From the NCBI RefSeq assembly GCF_004403945.1, contig NZ_SOHM01000007.1:310001-374000 (forward strand): a DNA stretch of 64,000 nucleotides, written 5' to 3'. The number at the start of each line of letters is the position of its first letter. Within the stretch, counting starts at the first letter, position 1. The translations under genes were made by a program, and so were the position numbers. Shown here one piece after another: positions 9,497 to 18,788 of this stretch. The notes beneath the pieces were generated by a model, which had not been told where the DNA came from, did not search any database, and saw only the letters and a program-made list of their open reading frames with translations. Origin of the DNA: Cryobacterium lactosi (GTDB lineage Bacteria; Actinomycetota; Actinomycetes; Actinomycetales; Microbacteriaceae).

Positions 9497-10266
9497 CCTT
9501 CTCCTCCCGCTTGCGCGTCATCTTCCGCAGCAAGACCTCCAAGGCCCTCGACCGGATCGAGGATCCCCGGGAAGCCCTCGACGACAGCTATGAACAGCAG
9601 CTGAAAATTCTGCACCAGGTGCGCCAGGGACTCGCGGAGGTCGCGACGGCGAAGAAGCGCATAGAGCTGCAAGGGCAGGAGATGGGGACACGTCACCGCC
9701 GGCTCGGCGACCAGGCCGCACAGGCCCTGGCGCAGGGGCGGGAAGACCTCGCCAGGACCGCGCTGGAACGCCGCGCTCTGCTGGAGGACCAGGTCGCCTC
9801 GGTGCGTGACCAGTACACGGTCCTCGAGCGGCAGCAGCTGCGTCTGCAGGACAACGAGCGGCGCCTGGCCGATCGGATTGCCGCCTTCCGCACCGAGAAG
9901 GAAACCATCAAGGCGAGCTACTCGGCGTCGGCGGCCCAGGTGCGGGCGAATGAGGCCGTGGCGGGCATCGGCACGGAGATGACCGATGTCGGAGTCAACC
10001 TCGACCGGGCCAAGGACCGGGTGGCGCAGATGCAAGCGCGAGCGGCGGCGACCGATGAACTCCTGGCCACCGGGGGCCTGAACGATCTCACGGCCACCCC
10101 CGACGCCGATCTGGAACGAGCGCTCTCCGCCGACTCGGTCAAGGCCACCGTCGATCGGCAGCTCGCGGCCATGAAGGGTGCCGGCGCCGGGGACTCTCCC
10201 CGCCAGGGACCGCCAGACGAGCCGGCCTCCTGGTTGGCCATCGGGCGCGGCCCGACGTCATCCTGA
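9493..10266 (+). CDS. pspA: PspA/IM30 (Vipp1) family membrane-stress protein
   Basis: 257 residues, almost wholly helical, as in ESCRT-III-like PspA/Vipp1 proteins that assemble on the inner face of stressed membranes. Typical features are the N-terminal amphipathic helix (RLRVIFRSKTSKALDRIEDP), the YEQQLKILHQVRQGLAEVATAKKR helix and the long coiled coil with LEDQVASVRDQYTVLE. The tail from about residue 195 is less conserved and carries extra acidic and Pro/Gly-rich sequence. It is translated through an ATGA overlap with the upstream membrane protein and followed by the terminator at 10347. Confidence 0.88.
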   Translation: MTFSSRLRVIFRSKTSKALDRIEDPREALDDSYEQQLKILHQVRQGLAEVATAKKRIELQGQEMGTRHRRLGDQAAQALAQGREDLARTALERRALLEDQVASVRDQYTVLERQQLRLQDNERRLADRIAAFRTEKETIKASYSASAAQVRANEAVAGIGTEMTDVGVNLDRAKDRVAQMQARAAATDELLATGGLNDLTATPDADLERALSADSVKATVDRQLAAMKGAGAGDSPRQGPPDEPASWLAIGRGPTSS

Positions 10267-10346
10267 ACGGGCCGGAAAATTCTTCGCAAAACTTTTTTTT
10301 GAAAAGCTTTTCGATCGCCTCATCTGGCCCGAAGCCCGACTAAGAA

Positions 10347-10380
10347 AAAACCCCCGATGACTATTGTCATCGGGGGTTTT
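10347..10380. terminator. bidirectional intrinsic terminator
   Basis: A perfect 15-base inverted repeat, AAAACCCCCGATGAC and GTCATCGGGGGTTTT, around a TATT loop. A-run and T-run flanks allow it to work in both directions, ending pspA on the plus strand and the rsfS/tRNA-Ala transcription on the minus strand. Confidence 0.9.
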
Positions 10381-10389
10381 CCTTGTAGT

Positions 10390-10465
10390 TGGTGGATCCG
10401 AGGGGATTCGAACCCCTGACCCCCTGCATGCCATGCAGGTGCGCTACCAGCTGCGCCACGGACCC
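10390..10465 (-). tRNA. tRNA-Ala (anticodon GGC)
   Basis: Cloverleaf with acceptor GGGTCCG/CGGATCC (one G-U pair), D arm GCGCAGCTGGTAGCGC, anticodon stem CCTGC/GCAGG with loop ATGGCAT giving anticodon GGC, T arm with GGTTCGAATCC and an encoded CCA end. It is the last element of the minus-strand rplU-rsfS cluster, 73 bases after rsfS. Confidence 0.96.
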
Positions 10466-10538
10466 AGACTTTGTTTCGAATTCCTCCGAAACAACTTCAT
10501 TAGGTTACTACATGTTTTGAGTGCTCGCGAACCAAACG

Positions 10539-10982
10539 CTACTCCGCGGCATCAATTTCCACGATCGATTCGTCATCGGCAACGCTGGGAGCGACGTCGG
10601 TGGAGTCGTCGATGGCTCGCGCGCTGGCCAGGTCGATCGGGATGACCGGGCAGTCCTTCCACAGGCGCTCGAGCGAGTAGTAGACGCGCTCTTCCTCGTG
10701 GAACACGTGCACGACCAGGTCGCCGAAGTCAACAAGGATCCAGCGGCCTTCTGCGCGGCCCTCACGGCGAAGGGGCTTGTGGCCGGCTTCGATCAGCTTG
10801 TCCTCGATTTCGCCGGCGATCGCGACCACGTTGCGCTCGGAGCGCCCCGTGACGATGAGGAAGATGTCGGCCAACGGCAACGGGTTGGAGACGTCAATGG
10901 CAACGAGGTCCTCCCCCGCTTTCGAGTCGGCGGCGGCGGCAGCCACCTTGAGGAGCTCAAGAGCGTGGGCAGAAGCGGTCAT
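10539..10982 (-). CDS. rsfS: ribosome silencing factor RsfS
   Basis: 147 residues from the ATG at 10982. The RsfS/Iojap domain is clear: ALELLKVAAAAADSKAGEDL, IDVSNPLPLADIFLIVTG, SERNVVAIAGEIEDKL and the signature EGRWILVDFGDLVVHVFHEEER followed by YYSLERLWKDCP. RsfS binds ribosomal protein L14 and blocks subunit joining in starvation. A C-terminal acidic tail of about 25 residues is not part of the core domain. The nadD-X-rsfS order is typical of actinobacteria. Confidence 0.94.
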   Translation of the reverse strand: MTASAHALELLKVAAAAADSKAGEDLVAIDVSNPLPLADIFLIVTGRSERNVVAIAGEIEDKLIEAGHKPLRREGRAEGRWILVDFGDLVVHVFHEEERVYYSLERLWKDCPVIPIDLASARAIDDSTDVAPSVADDESIVEIDAAE

Positions 10983-11040
10983 CGAGTGAATCCCTGAGTT
11001 AGTGAAGATGAATGGTGTGGTGAAGATGACATCGAAGACG

Positions 11041-12072
11041 TCAGTAGATGTTGAAGGCGTAACCGACGACGAAGAGCGACAGGACACCGATGGCGAGCAC
11101 GGCGGCAGTGATGGCCAGAACCGTCGGCAGGGACGCACCGCGCTTACGAGGCGGCGTCATCACACCCCTGGTGGAGGTGTGGGTGCTCACGGCACGACTG
11201 GCGCTGACCGGTGCCACGTCGTTGTGGTGGCCGCCCTCGTCCAGCTGATCGAGCATCCGGTCCATCTCCGACGAATCGAAGAGGTTGGGGTGCTGGCCGG
11301 TGGCGCCGAGGCTGCGGGGCAGGTCGATGGATCCGGTGATCATGATCTCACCGGTGCTCGTGATGGGACCGCCGGGCCCCTGACGCGGGATGGAGGGCAG
11401 GATCAGTGCGTTGGTGGTTGTGGGGATACCGCCCGCGCCGACGCCGCGGCCCACGAGATCGTCGAAGGTCGCGTCATCGCGCCGTCCGATGGTCTCGATG
11501 TGACTGTCGTCTTCGCGGTCGACCGACCAGTGGCCGATCGGCGGGTGCAGGGACGTGCTGTCGGCCGCGGCGTCGGGGCGCTGCGGGTCGGTGCCGGCGG
11601 AACGCGGTGCGGACACCGGTGCCGGAGCGACCTGGTCCTGGGCGGAGGTGTCGTCGTCCACGCTCGCGGAGGAGGCCGCCTGCAGGGCGCGTAGTTCACG
11701 ACGGGTGAGGGTGCGGCCGGAGTCGGCGTCGACCGGAGCCTCAGGGGTCGGTGCGTCTGAGCTCGGTGCTGCGGGAGTCAGCGCGTCGGGGATCGGGAGC
11801 GGGGCCGGAGCAGCACTGGGCCGAACGGACGCCGGTCGTTCGACGGGAGGTGACGTGTGACGGGAGTGGTGCGGCTCTTCCGTCGCCTGCGCAGGCGTGG
11901 CTGCGGCAGGTGTGGGTGCAGCGGGTGTGGGTGTAGCGGGCGCAGCTGCGGCGGAGACGCCTGTCGACGGCTCCGGGGCGTCAGCCGACTCGCCGACAGC
12001 AGGCTCGTGCTCCCGAGCCAACTCGCGCAACTGCCGTCGCGTCAGTGGCTGCGGGCTATTACCCAACGTCAT
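11041..12072 (-). CDS. tail-anchored, disordered protein between nadD and rsfS, unknown function
   Basis: 343 residues. A short basic motif [14 protein letters not shown] (about 9-22) reappears as [12 protein letters not shown] in the middle (about 144-155). Between and after these the chain is Pro/Ala/Thr-rich and probably unstructured. One transmembrane helix lies near the C terminus (about 318-340, [23 protein letters not shown]). The ATG at 12072 overlaps the end of nadD by 4 bases, so it is translationally coupled. Similar LTRR-type motifs recur in Microbacteriaceae surface and cell-wall proteins as far as I remember; no enzymatic domain is visible. Confidence 0.75.
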   Translation of the reverse strand: MTLGNSPQPLTRRQLRELAREHEPAVGESADAPEPSTGVSAAAAPATPTPAAPTPAAATPAQATEEPHHSRHTSPPVERPASVRPSAAPAPLPIPDALTPAAPSSDAPTPEAPVDADSGRTLTRRELRALQAASSASVDDDTSAQDQVAPAPVSAPRSAGTDPQRPDAAADSTSLHPPIGHWSVDREDDSHIETIGRRDDATFDDLVGRGVGAGGIPTTTNALILPSIPRQGPGGPITSTGEIMITGSIDLPRSLGATGQHPNLFDSSEMDRMLDQLDEGGHHNDVAPVSASRAVSTHTSTRGVMTPPRKRGASLPTVLAITAAVLAIGVLSLFVVGYAFNIY

Positions 12073-12686
12073 GCCACACTCCGATACAGATGGTGCTTTG
12101 AGATGTACTGGACAACCCCGTCGGGGACCAAGTACCAGACCGGGAAGCCCCGGTTCACGCGTGCCCGGCAGTCAGTGGACGAAATCGCCAGAGCCGGAAC
12201 CTCCAGCAAGCTTACGTCCTGGTTAGGCAATCCTGAAATGCTCAGGTCGTGTCCCGGGCGACTCACAGCCACGAAGTGGGCCAGTTTCCACAGTTCCGCG
12301 ACATCTTTCCAGCCGAGGATCTGGGTGATGGCGTCGGCGCCGGTGATGAAGAACAACTCGGCGTCCGGCCGTTCGGCGTGCAGATCGCGGAGGGTGTCGA
12401 TGGTGAAGGTCGGGCCCGTGCGGTCGATGTCGACCCGGCTGACCGTGAAACGGGGGTTGGAGGCTGTGGCAATGACCGTCATCAGGTAGCGGTGCTCGGC
12501 CAGGGTCACATCCGGCTTCTGCCACGGTTGCCCGGTGGGTACGAAGATGACCTCATCGAGGTCGAAGCTCTGCGCAACCTCGCTCGCTGCGACAAGGTGC
12601 CCGTGGTGGATGGGGTCGAAGGTGCCGCCCATCACTCCGATGCGCGGGCGGTTCCGGGTCACGGTGCGCCGATTGTCAGTGGCCAC
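12069..12686 (-). CDS. nadD: nicotinate-nucleotide adenylyltransferase NadD
   Basis: About 205 residues from the GTG at 12686, or 197 from the GTG at 12662; neither has a good ribosome-binding site, and coupling to the upstream small gene, whose stop is at 12676, is likely. The nucleotidyltransferase signature [16 protein letters not shown] and the C-terminal [10 protein letters not shown] are both present, along with [17 protein letters not shown]. NadD adenylates nicotinate mononucleotide to deamido-NAD. Cytoplasmic and essential in most bacteria. Confidence 0.93.
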   Translation of the reverse strand: MATDNRRTVTRNRPRIGVMGGTFDPIHHGHLVAASEVAQSFDLDEVIFVPTGQPWQKPDVTLAEHRYLMTVIATASNPRFTVSRVDIDRTGPTFTIDTLRDLHAERPDAELFFITGADAITQILGWKDVAELWKLAHFVAVSRPGHDLSISGLPNQDVSLLEVPALAISSTDCRARVNRGFPVWYLVPDGVVQYISKHHLYRSVA

Positions 12687-12882
12687 CGTGGCTGGCTGCG
12701 CCACCGTGGGCGGCAGCGTAGGCGTTCGCCTTGGCACTGTGGCGGTTCGCGACGTCGCGGAAGCTCCACACGACGAATCCGAGGGCTGTGAAGATGATGA
12801 GGGCCACGAGGCCGTAGACCCAGGTCGGGACGGGCAGCTGGGTGTGCTCGACCTCGGCAAGTACAGCGGTCACGAACAACAT
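12676..12882 (-). CDS. small single-pass membrane protein upstream of nadD
   Basis: 68 residues from the ATG at 12882, preceded by CGGAGA. One transmembrane helix (about 21-43, [21 protein letters not shown]) is followed by a short His/Ala/Gly-rich tail ending in [10 protein letters not shown]. Small proteins of this kind are common between proA and nadD in Microbacteriaceae, in my recollection, but their function is unknown. The His-rich tail could bind metal, which is only a guess. Confidence 0.75.
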   Translation of the reverse strand: MLFVTAVLAEVEHTQLPVPTWVYGLVALIIFTALGFVVWSFRDVANRHSAKANAYAAAHGGAASHGGH

Positions 12883-13001
12883 GGAATCTCCGTTCAGGAA
12901 TGCTTCTCTGCCGGTTGGGGCGTGCCGACGAGGGCGGGCGGTGGCGGTACCGCGACCAGTCTAGCGGGACCATCCGCCCGGGCCCGCGAACGGCACCGAC
13001 C

Positions 13002-14309
13002 CTAGTGGCGGATCTGGCCGGTACCGCGCACGATCCACTTGGTGCTGGTGAGCTCTGGCAGCCCCATCGGACCACGCGCGTGCAGTTTCTGGGTGGAAAT
13101 GCCGACCTCGGCGCCGAAGCCGAATTCGCCACCGTCCGTGAAGCGGGTGGACGCGTTCACCATCACGGCGGCGGAGTCGACCTCGCCCAGGAATCGCTCC
13201 GCGTTGACGACGTCGTTGGTGATGATCGACTCGGTGTGCCCGGTCGAGTACCGCCGGATGTGAGCGATGGCGGCGTCGAGGTCGGGCACCACGGCGACCG
13301 ACAGGTCGAGGCTCATGTATTCGGTTGCCCAGTCCTCGTCGGTCGCGGGAATCGCCGCCGGGTACAACGCGCGTACCGCGGCGTCGCCGTGGATCGTGAC
13401 TCCAGCTCCGGCCAGCTTCGCGAGCACTGCGGGCAGCACCCGGTCGGCGGCGTCCTCGTGCACGAGGACGGTCTCCACGGCGTTGCAGACGCTGGGCCGT
13501 TGCACCTTGGCGTTGTGCACGATGTCAGCCGACCACTGCTCGTTGGCGGAAGCGTCCAGGAAGATGTGGACGACACCGGCCCCGGTTTCGATAACGGGCA
13601 CCGTCGACTCGGTCACGACGGCCTGGATCAGCCCGGCGCTGCCGCGTGGGATGAGCACGTCGACCTGCCCGCGGGCCTGCATGAGCGCGGTCGCGCCGGC
13701 CCGGCCGAACGGGTCGATGGTCTGCACGGACTCCCCCGGCAGCCCGGCGGCGACCAAAGCATCCTGGATCAGTGCGACGAGAATCCGGTTGGAGTTCTCG
13801 GCGGCGGAGCCGCCACGCAGCACTGCGGCGTTCCCGCTCTTGAGCGCCAGTGCGGCGATGTCCACCGTCACGTTCGGGCGGGCCTCGTAGATGACGCCGA
13901 CAACTCCGAACGGCACGCGCACCTGGCTGATCTTGACGCCGTTGGGCAGGCTGCTGCCCCGCACCACCTGGCCGACGGGGTCGGTCAGCGCTTCGATCTC
14001 GTCGACGGCGTCGGCAAGTGAGCGGATGCGCGCCTCGTCAAGGCTCAGCCGGTCCAGCAGCCCGGCGCTGAGGCCGTTCTCGGCACCGGCGGCCAGGTCG
14101 AGGGCGTTTGCGGCGAGGATTTGCGGCACATTCTCGCGCAAGGCTACGGCGATGCCCCGCAGCGCGCGGTTCTTCACCTCCGTGGGCGCGGACGCCAGGG
14201 CGAGGGAGGCCGCTCGGCCAGAGGTGAGCAGAGCAGCGAAGGAGTCGTTCAGTCCTGCGGAGGTCAATCCTGCGGCGGGCGGTACGGCGGCGGGAGTGGT
14301 CTGCGACAT
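13002..14309 (-). CDS. proA: glutamate-5-semialdehyde dehydrogenase (gamma-glutamyl phosphate reductase)
   Basis: 435 residues, the usual ProA length. It reduces gamma-glutamyl phosphate with NADPH in proline biosynthesis. Visible signatures are VPFGVVGVIYEARPNVT, GNAAVLRGGSAA, LIPRGSAGLIQ, the catalytic cysteine in RPSVCNAVETVLVHED (near residue 274) and GEFGFGAEVGISTQKLHARGP at the end. It starts 4 bases after the stop of the proximal proB copy, so kinase and reductase are made from the same message. Confidence 0.96.
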   Translation of the reverse strand: MSQTTPAAVPPAAGLTSAGLNDSFAALLTSGRAASLALASAPTEVKNRALRGIAVALRENVPQILAANALDLAAGAENGLSAGLLDRLSLDEARIRSLADAVDEIEALTDPVGQVVRGSSLPNGVKISQVRVPFGVVGVIYEARPNVTVDIAALALKSGNAAVLRGGSAAENSNRILVALIQDALVAAGLPGESVQTIDPFGRAGATALMQARGQVDVLIPRGSAGLIQAVVTESTVPVIETGAGVVHIFLDASANEQWSADIVHNAKVQRPSVCNAVETVLVHEDAADRVLPAVLAKLAGAGVTIHGDAAVRALYPAAIPATDEDWATEYMSLDLSVAVVPDLDAAIAHIRRYSTGHTESIITNDVVNAERFLGEVDSAAVMVNASTRFTDGGEFGFGAEVGISTQKLHARGPMGLPELTSTKWIVRGTGQIRH

Positions 14310-14313
14310 GCGC

Positions 14314-15123
14314 TCAGCTTACGGCAGGCCCCTGCACGCGTGCCGGGTCGGCGGGTTCGAACCAGGTTCCGATCCGGTCGCCACGAAGGGCCTCGGCGAC
14401 CAACGCGGTCGACGTCACCAGGACCGCGGTTCCGGCCTCGGCTGCGATCCGTGCTGCGGACACCTTGGTACCCGCGCCGCCGGTACCGACCCCGGACTGC
14501 GAGGAGCCGAATTCCACGCCGGGAAGGCTGTCGCCCAGGGCCACGTGCTCGATGCGTTCGGCGCCGGGAAGGTGCGGGGGCCGGGTGAAGAGCGCGTCCA
14601 CGTCGCTGAGCAGAACGAGCAGGTCGGCCCTCACGAGGGTCGCCACGAGGGCCGCGAGCCTGTCGTTGTCGCCGAACCGGATCTCGTGAGTGGCGACGGT
14701 GTCGTTCTCGTTCACGATCGGCAGGATCCTCAGGCCCAGGAGACGGTCCATGGCCCGTTGGGCATTGCTGCGGTGTGACGGGTTCTCGAGGTCTCCCGCG
14801 GTGAGCAGAACCTGGCCGGCGACGATGTCGTACCGGTCCAGGCTCTCCTGGTAGCGAAACACGAGCAAGTTCTGGCCCACGGAGGCCGCGGCCTGCTGGG
14901 TGGCCAGATCGGTGGGACGTTCGTCGAGCTGCAGGTATGGCATCCCGGTGGCGATTGCTCCTGAGGACACCAGGACCACCTCGGTGCCCCTACCGTGCGC
15001 GGCCGCGAGGGCGTCGACGAGACGCGGGATCTGGCCGGCATTGGCGCCGCTGATCGAGGAGGAACCCACCTTGACCACGATGCGGGAGGCGCCGTACACC
15101 CCATCCCTGGTCAGGACGCTCAT
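14314..15123 (-). CDS. proB: glutamate 5-kinase, copy 1 (next to proA)
   Basis: 269 residues covering the complete amino-acid-kinase domain without a C-terminal PUA domain. Motifs are [74 protein letters not shown] and GVGTGGAGTKVSAARIA. It phosphorylates L-glutamate, the committed and normally feedback-inhibited step of proline synthesis. It lies directly downstream of a second, complete proB, 52 bases away. The start ATG at 15123 begins MSVLTRDGVYG; homology to copy 2 sets in a few residues later. Confidence 0.94.
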   Translation of the reverse strand: MSVLTRDGVYGASRIVVKVGSSSISGANAGQIPRLVDALAAAHGRGTEVVLVSSGAIATGMPYLQLDERPTDLATQQAAASVGQNLLVFRYQESLDRYDIVAGQVLLTAGDLENPSHRSNAQRAMDRLLGLRILPIVNENDTVATHEIRFGDNDRLAALVATLVRADLLVLLSDVDALFTRPPHLPGAERIEHVALGDSLPGVEFGSSQSGVGTGGAGTKVSAARIAAEAGTAVLVTSTALVAEALRGDRIGTWFEPADPARVQGPAVS

Positions 15124-15175
15124 TCGTGCACGCCCCTGAGCAGACCGCGCCGGAGGTCGACGATTGCGGGGCGGA

Positions 15176-15982
15176 TCACAGCAGTGCTCGCCCGGGAGCC
15201 TGCGGTGCAGGTTCGAACCAGGTACCGACGTGTTCGCCGAGGAGGGCCGGGCCGGCCAATCCGGCGGCGGTGACAAGCACGGCTGTTCCGGCGGACGCCG
15301 CCAGGCGGGCCGCCTTCACCTTGGTGTTCGCGCCGCCGGTCCCGACGCCGGGCCCGTTGCTTCCGCCGAACTCCATGCCGACGAGCTCCTGGTCGAAACC
15401 GATGTCGTCGATCCGCTCGGCACCCGGCAGGTGCGGCGGCTTGGTGTACAGGGCATCCACGTCACTGAGCAGCACCAGCAGGTCGGCCCGGATGAGCACG
15501 GACAGCATTGCCGCCAGCCGGTCGTTGTCCCCGAACCTCAGGCCGTAGGTGGCCACGGTGTCGTTTTCGTTCACGATCGGCAGGATGCGCAGGTCGAGGA
15601 GCCGGTTCACCGCGCGGCGGGTGTTGCTGCGGTGCGGTTCGTTGAGGAGATCGCCCTCGGTGAGCAGCACCTGACCGGCGGAGATCCCGTGCTGATCGAG
15701 AGTCTTCTGGTAGGTCGCGGCGAGCACATTCTGCCCGACGGATGCCGCGGCCTGCTGGGTGGCCAGGTCCGCCGGCCGGTCTTCGAGGCCGAGGTGACGC
15801 ATCCCACTGGGAACCGCACCGGAAGAGACGAGCACGACTTCGGCGCCGCGGTCATGCAGCTTCGCGAGCGTTTCGATCAGCGGGCCGATCTGATCGGCGT
15901 TGGCACCGGTGATCGACGACGACCCGACCTTCACGACGACCCGCCGTGCCGAGGAGATCCGGGCGCGCTCGTGCGAACTCAT
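15176..15982 (-). CDS. proB: glutamate 5-kinase, copy 2 (next to obgE)
   Basis: 268 residues, a second full-length kinase: [74 protein letters not shown] and [17 protein letters not shown]. By eye roughly two thirds of positions match copy 1, and every catalytic motif is kept, so neither copy looks like a pseudogene. Its ATG overlaps the obgE stop as ATGA (15979-15982). Obg-proB-proA is the standard actinobacterial order; the extra copy is what is odd here. Confidence 0.94.
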   Translation of the reverse strand: MSSHERARISSARRVVVKVGSSSITGANADQIGPLIETLAKLHDRGAEVVLVSSGAVPSGMRHLGLEDRPADLATQQAAASVGQNVLAATYQKTLDQHGISAGQVLLTEGDLLNEPHRSNTRRAVNRLLDLRILPIVNENDTVATYGLRFGDNDRLAAMLSVLIRADLLVLLSDVDALYTKPPHLPGAERIDDIGFDQELVGMEFGGSNGPGVGTGGANTKVKAARLAASAGTAVLVTAAGLAGPALLGEHVGTWFEPAPQAPGRALL

Positions 15983-17562
15983 GCGGAGTCGCCCTCCTTG
16001 GTGCGCCGGCGCTCGGCGTTGTTCTCGGTGACCACACCCTCGCCGGCGTTGTATTCCTCTTCACCGGTCGACCACATGCCGGCCTCCCGCTCCCGGATGA
16101 GTTCCGCACGCGCGGCGGACTTGGCGTCCATGCGCTTGAGGTACTCCTCGCGGCGCTCGTTGCTGGTGCGGCGCTTCGAGTCGTCCATGCGGCTGTCGGT
16201 ACCTCGGGGGGCCGTGATCAGTTCGGCGGTGGAGGTGAGGGTGGGCTCCCAGTCGAAGATCATGCCGTCGCCGGGGCCGATGACGACCGTCGAGCCGGCC
16301 ACTGCCCCGGCCTTGAACAGTTCGTCCTCTGTGCCCAGCTTGGCCAGTCGGTCGGCGAGGAAGCCGACGGCCTCGTCGTTCTTGAAGTCGGTCTGCTGCA
16401 CCCAGCGCTCGGGCTTGGCGCCGAGGATGCGGAAGATGTTGCCGAACGAGCCGCCTTCGACGCGAACGATGAAGCCGCTGTCGTCGACGGGCTTGGGGCG
16501 GATGACGATACGCGGCTTGAGTGCTGCCGCTTCGGCGCTGGTGATCCGGCCGGCCTCGACGGTTTCGGCCAGGGCGAAGTTGAGCTGGCGAAGTCCTTCA
16601 TGGCTGACTGTGGAGATCTCGAAGACCCTGTAGCCGCGCTCCTCGAGTTCTGCCTTCACGAAGGCGGCGAGTTCGCGACCCTCGGGGACGTCGATCTTGT
16701 TCAGCGCGATCAGCTGTGGGCGCTCGAGCAGCGGCGTCTGGCCCTCCGGCACCGGGTACGCGGCGAGTTCGCCGAGGATGATGTCGAGGTCGCTGATCGG
16801 GTCGCGGCCGGGGTCGAGGGTGGCGCAGTCGAGCACGTGCAGCAGTGCTGTGCAGCGTTCGACGTGGCGCAGGAATTCCAGGCCGAGCCCCTTGCCCTCG
16901 CTGGCGCCCTCGATGAGGCCGGGCACGTCGGCGACCGTGTAGCGCACCTCACCGGCATCCACGACGCCGAGGTTGGGCTGCAGGGTGGTGAAGGGGTAGT
17001 CGGCGATCTTGGGCCTGGCCGCGGAGATGGCGGCGATCAGGCTGGACTTGCCGGCCGAGGGGTAGCCGACCAGTGCGACATCGGCCACGGTCTTGAGTTC
17101 GAGGTAGACATCGCCCTCGAAGCCGTAGGTGCCGAGCAGCGCGAATCCGGGGGCCTTGCGCTTGGTGGAGGCCAGCGCGGCGTTGCCGAGTCCACCCTGG
17201 CCGCCGGGGGCTACGACGATCCGGTAGCCGGGCTCCGTCATGTCGGCGAGTTCGTTGCCCTCTGCGTCCTTGACGACGGTGCCCAGCGGCACGGACAGTT
17301 CGATGACGTCGCTGCCGTAGCCGTTGCGGTGGTCGCCCATGCCGGGTCCGCCGTTGGCAGAGCTGCGGTGGGGTGAGCGGTGGAACGCGAGCAGGGTGGT
17401 CACCTGCGGGTCGGCGACGAGCACGATGTCGCCGCCGTTTCCGCCGTTTCCGCCATCGGGGCCGGCGAGAGGCTTGAACTTCTCGCGTTTGACCGAGACA
17501 CAACCGTTTCCTCCGTTGCCCGCTCGCAGGTGCAGCGTGACTTGGTCAACGAACGTGGCCAT
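15979..17562 (-). CDS. obgE: Obg family GTPase (CgtA)
   Basis: 527 residues from the ATG at 17562, preceded by AAAGGGG. Domains: glycine-rich Obg fold (about 1-160, with [15 protein letters not shown]), G domain with [10 protein letters not shown] (G1), the switch segment [24 protein letters not shown] (G3) and ALNKIDVP (G4), then the OCT/Obg C-terminal domain (about 350-430) and a charged C-terminal extension. Obg is an essential GTPase linking 50S assembly with nutrient state. It follows rpmA by 84 bases in the ribosomal protein operon. Confidence 0.95.
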   Translation of the reverse strand: MATFVDQVTLHLRAGNGGNGCVSVKREKFKPLAGPDGGNGGNGGDIVLVADPQVTTLLAFHRSPHRSSANGGPGMGDHRNGYGSDVIELSVPLGTVVKDAEGNELADMTEPGYRIVVAPGGQGGLGNAALASTKRKAPGFALLGTYGFEGDVYLELKTVADVALVGYPSAGKSSLIAAISAARPKIADYPFTTLQPNLGVVDAGEVRYTVADVPGLIEGASEGKGLGLEFLRHVERCTALLHVLDCATLDPGRDPISDLDIILGELAAYPVPEGQTPLLERPQLIALNKIDVPEGRELAAFVKAELEERGYRVFEISTVSHEGLRQLNFALAETVEAGRITSAEAAALKPRIVIRPKPVDDSGFIVRVEGGSFGNIFRILGAKPERWVQQTDFKNDEAVGFLADRLAKLGTEDELFKAGAVAGSTVVIGPGDGMIFDWEPTLTSTAELITAPRGTDSRMDDSKRRTSNERREEYLKRMDAKSAARAELIREREAGMWSTGEEEYNAGEGVVTENNAERRRTKEGDSA

Positions 17563-17646
17563 GGGAATGCCCCTTTCAGGTGGCGATAAAAACAAACATG
17601 AGGACGAGCCGAAGCCCGCCCTCATGCTGAAAAGCTGTGTGGATGC

Positions 17647-17904
17647 CTAAGCGGCAGCCACCACGATGTTGACGACCTTGCGGCCACCCTTGGCACCGAA
17701 CTCGACCGAGCCGGCTTCGAGGGCGAAGAGGGTGTCATCGCCACCACGACCGACGTTCACGCCGGGGTGGAAGTGGGTGCCACGCTGACGGACGATGATC
17801 TCGCCTGCGCCGACAACCTGACCACCGAAGCGCTTCACGCCGAGGCGCTGCGCGTTGGAGTCACGACCGTTGCGAGTGGAACTCGCACCTTTTTTGTGTG
17901 CCAT
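17647..17904 (-). CDS. rpmA: 50S ribosomal protein L27
   Basis: 85 residues with the characteristic start [20 protein letters not shown] and [22 protein letters not shown]. There is no N-terminal pro-peptide of the Firmicutes type. L27 reaches the peptidyl-transferase centre. It follows rplU by 18 bases. Confidence 0.97.
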   Translation of the reverse strand: MAHKKGASSTRNGRDSNAQRLGVKRFGGQVVGAGEIIVRQRGTHFHPGVNVGRGGDDTLFALEAGSVEFGAKGGRKVVNIVVAAA

Positions 17905-17922
17905 TAGTTATTCTCCTCGGGC

Positions 17923-18231
17923 CTAGGCGATGCCGGTGACCTGAACGCGAGTGAGCTCCTGACGGTGCCCCTGACGCTTCTTGTAACCGGTCTTGTTCTT
18001 GAACTTCTGGATGACGATCTTCGGGCCGCGGAGGTCGTTGAGGACCTCGGCAGTGACCTTGACCTTGGCCAGTGACGATGAGTCGGAGGTGATCTTGTCG
18101 CCGTCGACGAGAAGCACGGCGGCCAGCTCGACGTTGCCGTCCTTGTCAGCCTTGATTCGGTCCATCGTTACGATGGTCCCGACCTCTACCTTCTCCTGCC
18201 GCCCACCGGCGCGCACAACTGCGTAAACCAC
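17923..18231 (-). CDS. rplU: 50S ribosomal protein L21
   Basis: 102 residues: [18 protein letters not shown] at the start and the C-terminal L21 signature [20 protein letters not shown]. First gene of the rplU-rpmA-obgE-proB-proB-proA cluster; its promoter is at 18376-18404, leaving a leader of roughly 135 bases that may carry autogenous control, although no specific fold is proven. Confidence 0.97.
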   Translation of the reverse strand: MVYAVVRAGGRQEKVEVGTIVTMDRIKADKDGNVELAAVLLVDGDKITSDSSSLAKVKVTAEVLNDLRGPKIVIQKFKNKTGYKKRQGHRQELTRVQVTGIA

Positions 18232-18375
18232 TTTACGTACCTATCTCTGGGGAACCCCGGGGGCTCCGATTCCTATGATGGAAAGTTACCGAGTGCAAAT
18301 GGGCCAAGTCGGACCATCTCACTTCAGAAAACCTTGGGCGTTACGTGGACACAGTCCTACGCACACCAACACTCG

Positions 18376-18404
18376 ACTTTAGCTGATCGGATAGCCCCGG
18401 TCAA
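18376..18404 (-). promoter_or_regulatory. housekeeping sigma promoter of the rplU operon
   Basis: TTGACC (-35, 18404-18399) and TAAAGT (-10, 18381-18376) are separated by exactly 17 bases on the minus strand. Transcription would begin near 18369, about 135 bases before the rplU start. The leader holds a GC-rich hairpin (CCCCCGGGG region near 18258). Confidence 0.7.
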
Positions 18405-18478
18405 ACCATCTCACGAGGGTGTGTCGCGCCCCGGTTGGAGGGCACCGCCAGAGACAAGCTTAGGGGCGGGATACTCCA

Positions 18479-18484
18479 TACACT
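18479..18484 (+). promoter_or_regulatory. putative -10 box (TACACT) of the DUF4031 gene
   Basis: TACACT ends 6 bases before the ATG at 18491 with no ribosome-binding site between, fitting a leaderless transcript. Confidence 0.5.
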
Positions 18485-18490
18485 TTCAGG

Positions 18491-18778
18491 ATGGGCATAC
18501 TGATCGACCAGCCGGCGTGGCCGGCGCACGGCACGCTCTGGTCGCACCTGGTGAGCGACTCGTCGCTGACGGAGTTGCATGCCTTCGCGGCCGCCCAGGG
18601 CATCCCCCGCCGCGGGTTCGATCTCGACCACTATGACGTGCCCCAGGCGCGGTACGACAGCCTGGTGGCCGCGGGGGCCGAACCCGTCGACTTCCGTGGG
18701 CTGGTCACCCGGCTGCGGGCCAGCGGACTACGGGTCAAGGGCCGGGACCGGCGCGACAAGGCCGCGCACCGTCACTGA
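18491..18778 (+). CDS. DUF4031 domain protein
   Basis: 95 residues covering the DUF4031 domain: GILIDQPAWPAHGTLWSHLV, SLTELHAFAAAQGIPRRGFDLDHYDVP and a basic C terminus (RVKGRDRRDKAAHRH). Members are small, cytoplasmic and uncharacterised, common in actinobacteria. It is a lone plus-strand gene facing the end of the 491-residue membrane protein gene, 10 bases apart. Confidence 0.82.
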   Translation: MGILIDQPAWPAHGTLWSHLVSDSSLTELHAFAAAQGIPRRGFDLDHYDVPQARYDSLVAAGAEPVDFRGLVTRLRASGLRVKGRDRRDKAAHRH

Positions 18779-18788
18779 CCTCCCGGAG

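Noticed and set aside
10293-10300. Run of eight T residues after pspA as a terminator
   Set aside because: There is no stable hairpin immediately before it; the perfect hairpin at 10347-10380 is a much better terminator.
14314-15982. The two proB frames as one gene split by a frameshift
   Set aside because: Both frames contain the whole kinase domain from N- to C-terminal motifs, so they are two genes.
18314-18415. Direct repeat ACCATCTCAC twice upstream of rplU
   Set aside because: Ten bases only, about 92 bases apart and on either side of the promoter with no symmetry; not enough for an operator call.
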